This document shows, in pieces, positions 20,189 through 20,728 of a DNA stretch of 20,728 nucleotides. The stretch's first letter is position 1, and each line of letters starts with the position of its first letter. The notes beneath the pieces were generated by a model. That model had not been told where the DNA came from and searched no databases. It was given only the letters and a program-made list of their open reading frames with translations. The stretch comes from a virus, in IMG/VR virus record IMGVR_UViG_3300029448_000555, positions 1 through 20,728 of that record. One strand, 5' to 3'. Made by a program: the position numbers and the translations under genes.

Positions 20189-20290
20189 GACATCGGATAC
20201 CGAAGTCCGGCGGGTTTGTAGCTAACGCAGCAGTTTACTAGAAGTTTATCTCCAAGAATAACTGCGAGTAACCACCCGTCCTAACTTATA
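20189..20290 (+). promoter_or_regulatory. Structured leader upstream of the membrane peptide
   Basis: About 120 bases without an ORF. GGCGGGT (20209-20215) pairs with ACCCGTC (20274-20280), 7 bp with one G-U, and inside it GCAGTT (20230-20235) pairs with AACTGC (20260-20265), or alternatively CGCAG with CTGCG. TACCGAAGTCC (20198-20208) matches TACCGTAGTCC in the earlier small structured segment (19907-19917) at 10 of 11 positions. The region ends just before the AAGGA ribosome site of the peptide. It looks like a riboregulator or antitermination leader. Confidence 0.5.
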
Positions 20291-20304
20291 GAAAGGAAAT
20301 AGAT

Positions 20305-20406
20305 ATGGATTTATTCATCTTCATATATACTTTTATTCATATACTAGCATTCTTATGGATCTTATGGTTTGCTTATAGCATCATTAAAATCCATAATAAC
20401 TCTTAA
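20305..20406 (+). CDS. Early single-helix membrane peptide (33 aa)
   Basis: A short ORF with AAGGA eight bases upstream of the ATG. Residues 2-26 (DLFIFIYTFIHILAFLWILW and onward) are one continuous hydrophobic, aromatic-rich membrane helix; the end is basic/polar (KIHNNS), suggesting an N-out or C-in tail. It is followed within three bases by a class A hairpin, so it is again its own unit. Small membrane peptides are common in early phage regions, where some affect host membrane proteins or block superinfection; role not known here. Confidence 0.6.
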   Translation: MDLFIFIYTFIHILAFLWILWFAYSIIKIHNNS

Positions 20407-20409
20407 TCT

Positions 20410-20431
20410 AAAATCGCTAACGCGATTTTTT
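20410..20431 (+). terminator. Hairpin/T-run element, class A copy 3 (TAAC loop)
   Basis: An 8-bp stem AAAATCGC/GCGATTTT, loop TAAC, six T, then the conserved TATTATACT flank. It ends the membrane peptide unit. Confidence 0.85.
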
Positions 20432-20460
20432 ATTATACTAAACTATATTACTCATACATC

Positions 20461-20488
20461 TATAATCATATCAAAAGATCACTGTGAT
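20461..20488 (+). promoter_or_regulatory. Possible -10 box and operator-like palindrome before the SSB gene
   Basis: A perfect TATAAT (20461-20466) has no convincing -35 at 16-18 bases, so promoter activity is uncertain. Twelve bases on, ATCAC-T-GTGAT (20478-20488) is an odd-length perfect palindrome lying where a repressor would cover the start site. Confidence 0.4.
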
Positions 20489-20505
20489 TAATTAGTTATC
20501 TACCA

Positions 20506-20562
20506 GATGCGCTAAAATTCAACTTCCTGCGCGTAAGCCATGAGAAGAAATTTTAGCGTATC
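20506..20562 (+). promoter_or_regulatory. Long hairpin in leader of the SSB gene
   Basis: GATGCGCTAAAATT (20506-20519) pairs with AATTTTAGCGTATC (20549-20562) over 14 bp with a single G-U. A short internal stem CTTC (20523-20526)/GAAG (20543-20546) continues it. No T run follows, so it is not an intrinsic terminator. Located 33 bases before the ATG of the DNA-binding protein gene, it probably acts as an mRNA leader structure or an autoregulation site, or as a DNA cruciform. Confidence 0.65.
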
Positions 20563-20595
20563 TTTCATTAAACTCAAGCCTGAAAGGTACTATTC

Positions 20596-20728
20596 ATGAC
20601 TACATTTGAACCAAGAAATTTTCGCATCGATAACGTAGAAATCAACTGGGCTAAATTAGCTAAACCAGTTAATCCATTCGGTACAGAGCAATGGGAAGTG
20701 CAAATTGCTACTACAGATAAAGCTGTTG
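20596..20728 (+). CDS. Single-stranded-DNA-binding protein, N-terminal part (partial, runs off right edge)
   Basis: The first 44 codons read MTTFEPRNFRIDNVEINWAK, then LAKPVNPFGTEQWEVQIATT and DKAV. The 'FexrxfRidnvxInWaKLxkPVxPFGxEqWEvQixTtDKA' opening is one I recognise from phage ssDNA-binding proteins (T7 gp2.5-like function) of marine phages. It would coat single-stranded DNA during replication. GAAAGG lies nine or ten bases before the ATG, and the gene begins the replication module. The C-terminal acidic tail expected for such proteins is outside the window, so the call rests on N-terminal resemblance. Confidence 0.66.
   Translation, partial: MTTFEPRNFRIDNVEINWAKLAKPVNPFGTEQWEVQIATTDKAV

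Noticed and set aside
20220-20228. AGCTAACGC as a sixth tetraloop terminator
   Set aside because: Only a 2-bp stem closes the TAAC loop and there is no T run; kept only as part of the structured leader.
1-20728. CRISPR array, insertion sequence, tRNA or rRNA genes
   Set aside because: No regularly spaced repeats, no transposase or terminal repeats, and no cloverleaf or rRNA-like sequence noticed on either strand.

Overview
The window is part of a strongly AT-rich genome of a tailed bacteriophage, most likely a marine podovirus. Three genes point to the SU10/phiEco32-type head lineage: a major capsid protein of the SU10 (DUF5309-like) kind, a portal of about 726 residues and an SU10-like adaptor. 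No tape-measure, sheath or tube genes are present. The tail-protein families (C1q-like jelly rolls behind a short Met-Ser-x-Ile/Leu docking tag, Tyr-Ile/Val-Gly fibre modules, the 'PSIGDQLD' small protein) are ones I know mainly from marine phages. The low GC would fit a SAR11-like (Pelagibacter) or other AT-rich marine host, but the host is inference.

About 93% of the window (1-19291) is one compact late block read entirely on the minus strand, with most genes overlapping or only a few bases apart. In transcription order it holds: terminase large subunit; three small basic proteins; a small unknown; T4-type lysozyme; a 45-residue two-helix candidate holin; a nested small ORF; an EF-hand membrane protein; two small ORFs; portal; an Hsp20 chaperone; a possible decoration protein; two small proteins; scaffold; major capsid protein, followed by a terminator; five small virion-type proteins; the SU10-like adaptor; a repetitive tail fibre; and a long run of fibre/decoration genes that continues off the left edge. 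No small terminase subunit, RNA polymerase, integrase, nozzle or ejection protein was recognised.

The last 1.4 kb (19292-20728) is the divergent control and early region, and is the unusual part. A candidate leftward late promoter has a perfect palindrome in its spacer. Rightward, five hairpin/T-run elements with TATC or TAAC tetraloops alternate in two sequence classes (A-B-A-B-A). Class A (three copies) is a conserved element of about 31 bp in which two stem base pairs covary. Between the hairpins lie: an 89-codon ORF that is almost free of G (four G in 270 nt, inside a 407-nt stretch with eight G); a short structured segment with no ORF; a 56-residue CxxC-CxxC zinc-ribbon protein; a structured leader with a 33-residue membrane peptide; and, after the last hairpin, a long 14-bp-stem hairpin in the leader of a single-stranded-DNA-binding protein gene that runs off the right edge.

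The late genes together describe DNA packaging, capsid assembly, lysis and host recognition. The right-hand region looks like a transcriptional switch of small units separated by terminators, whose function I cannot assign from known systems.
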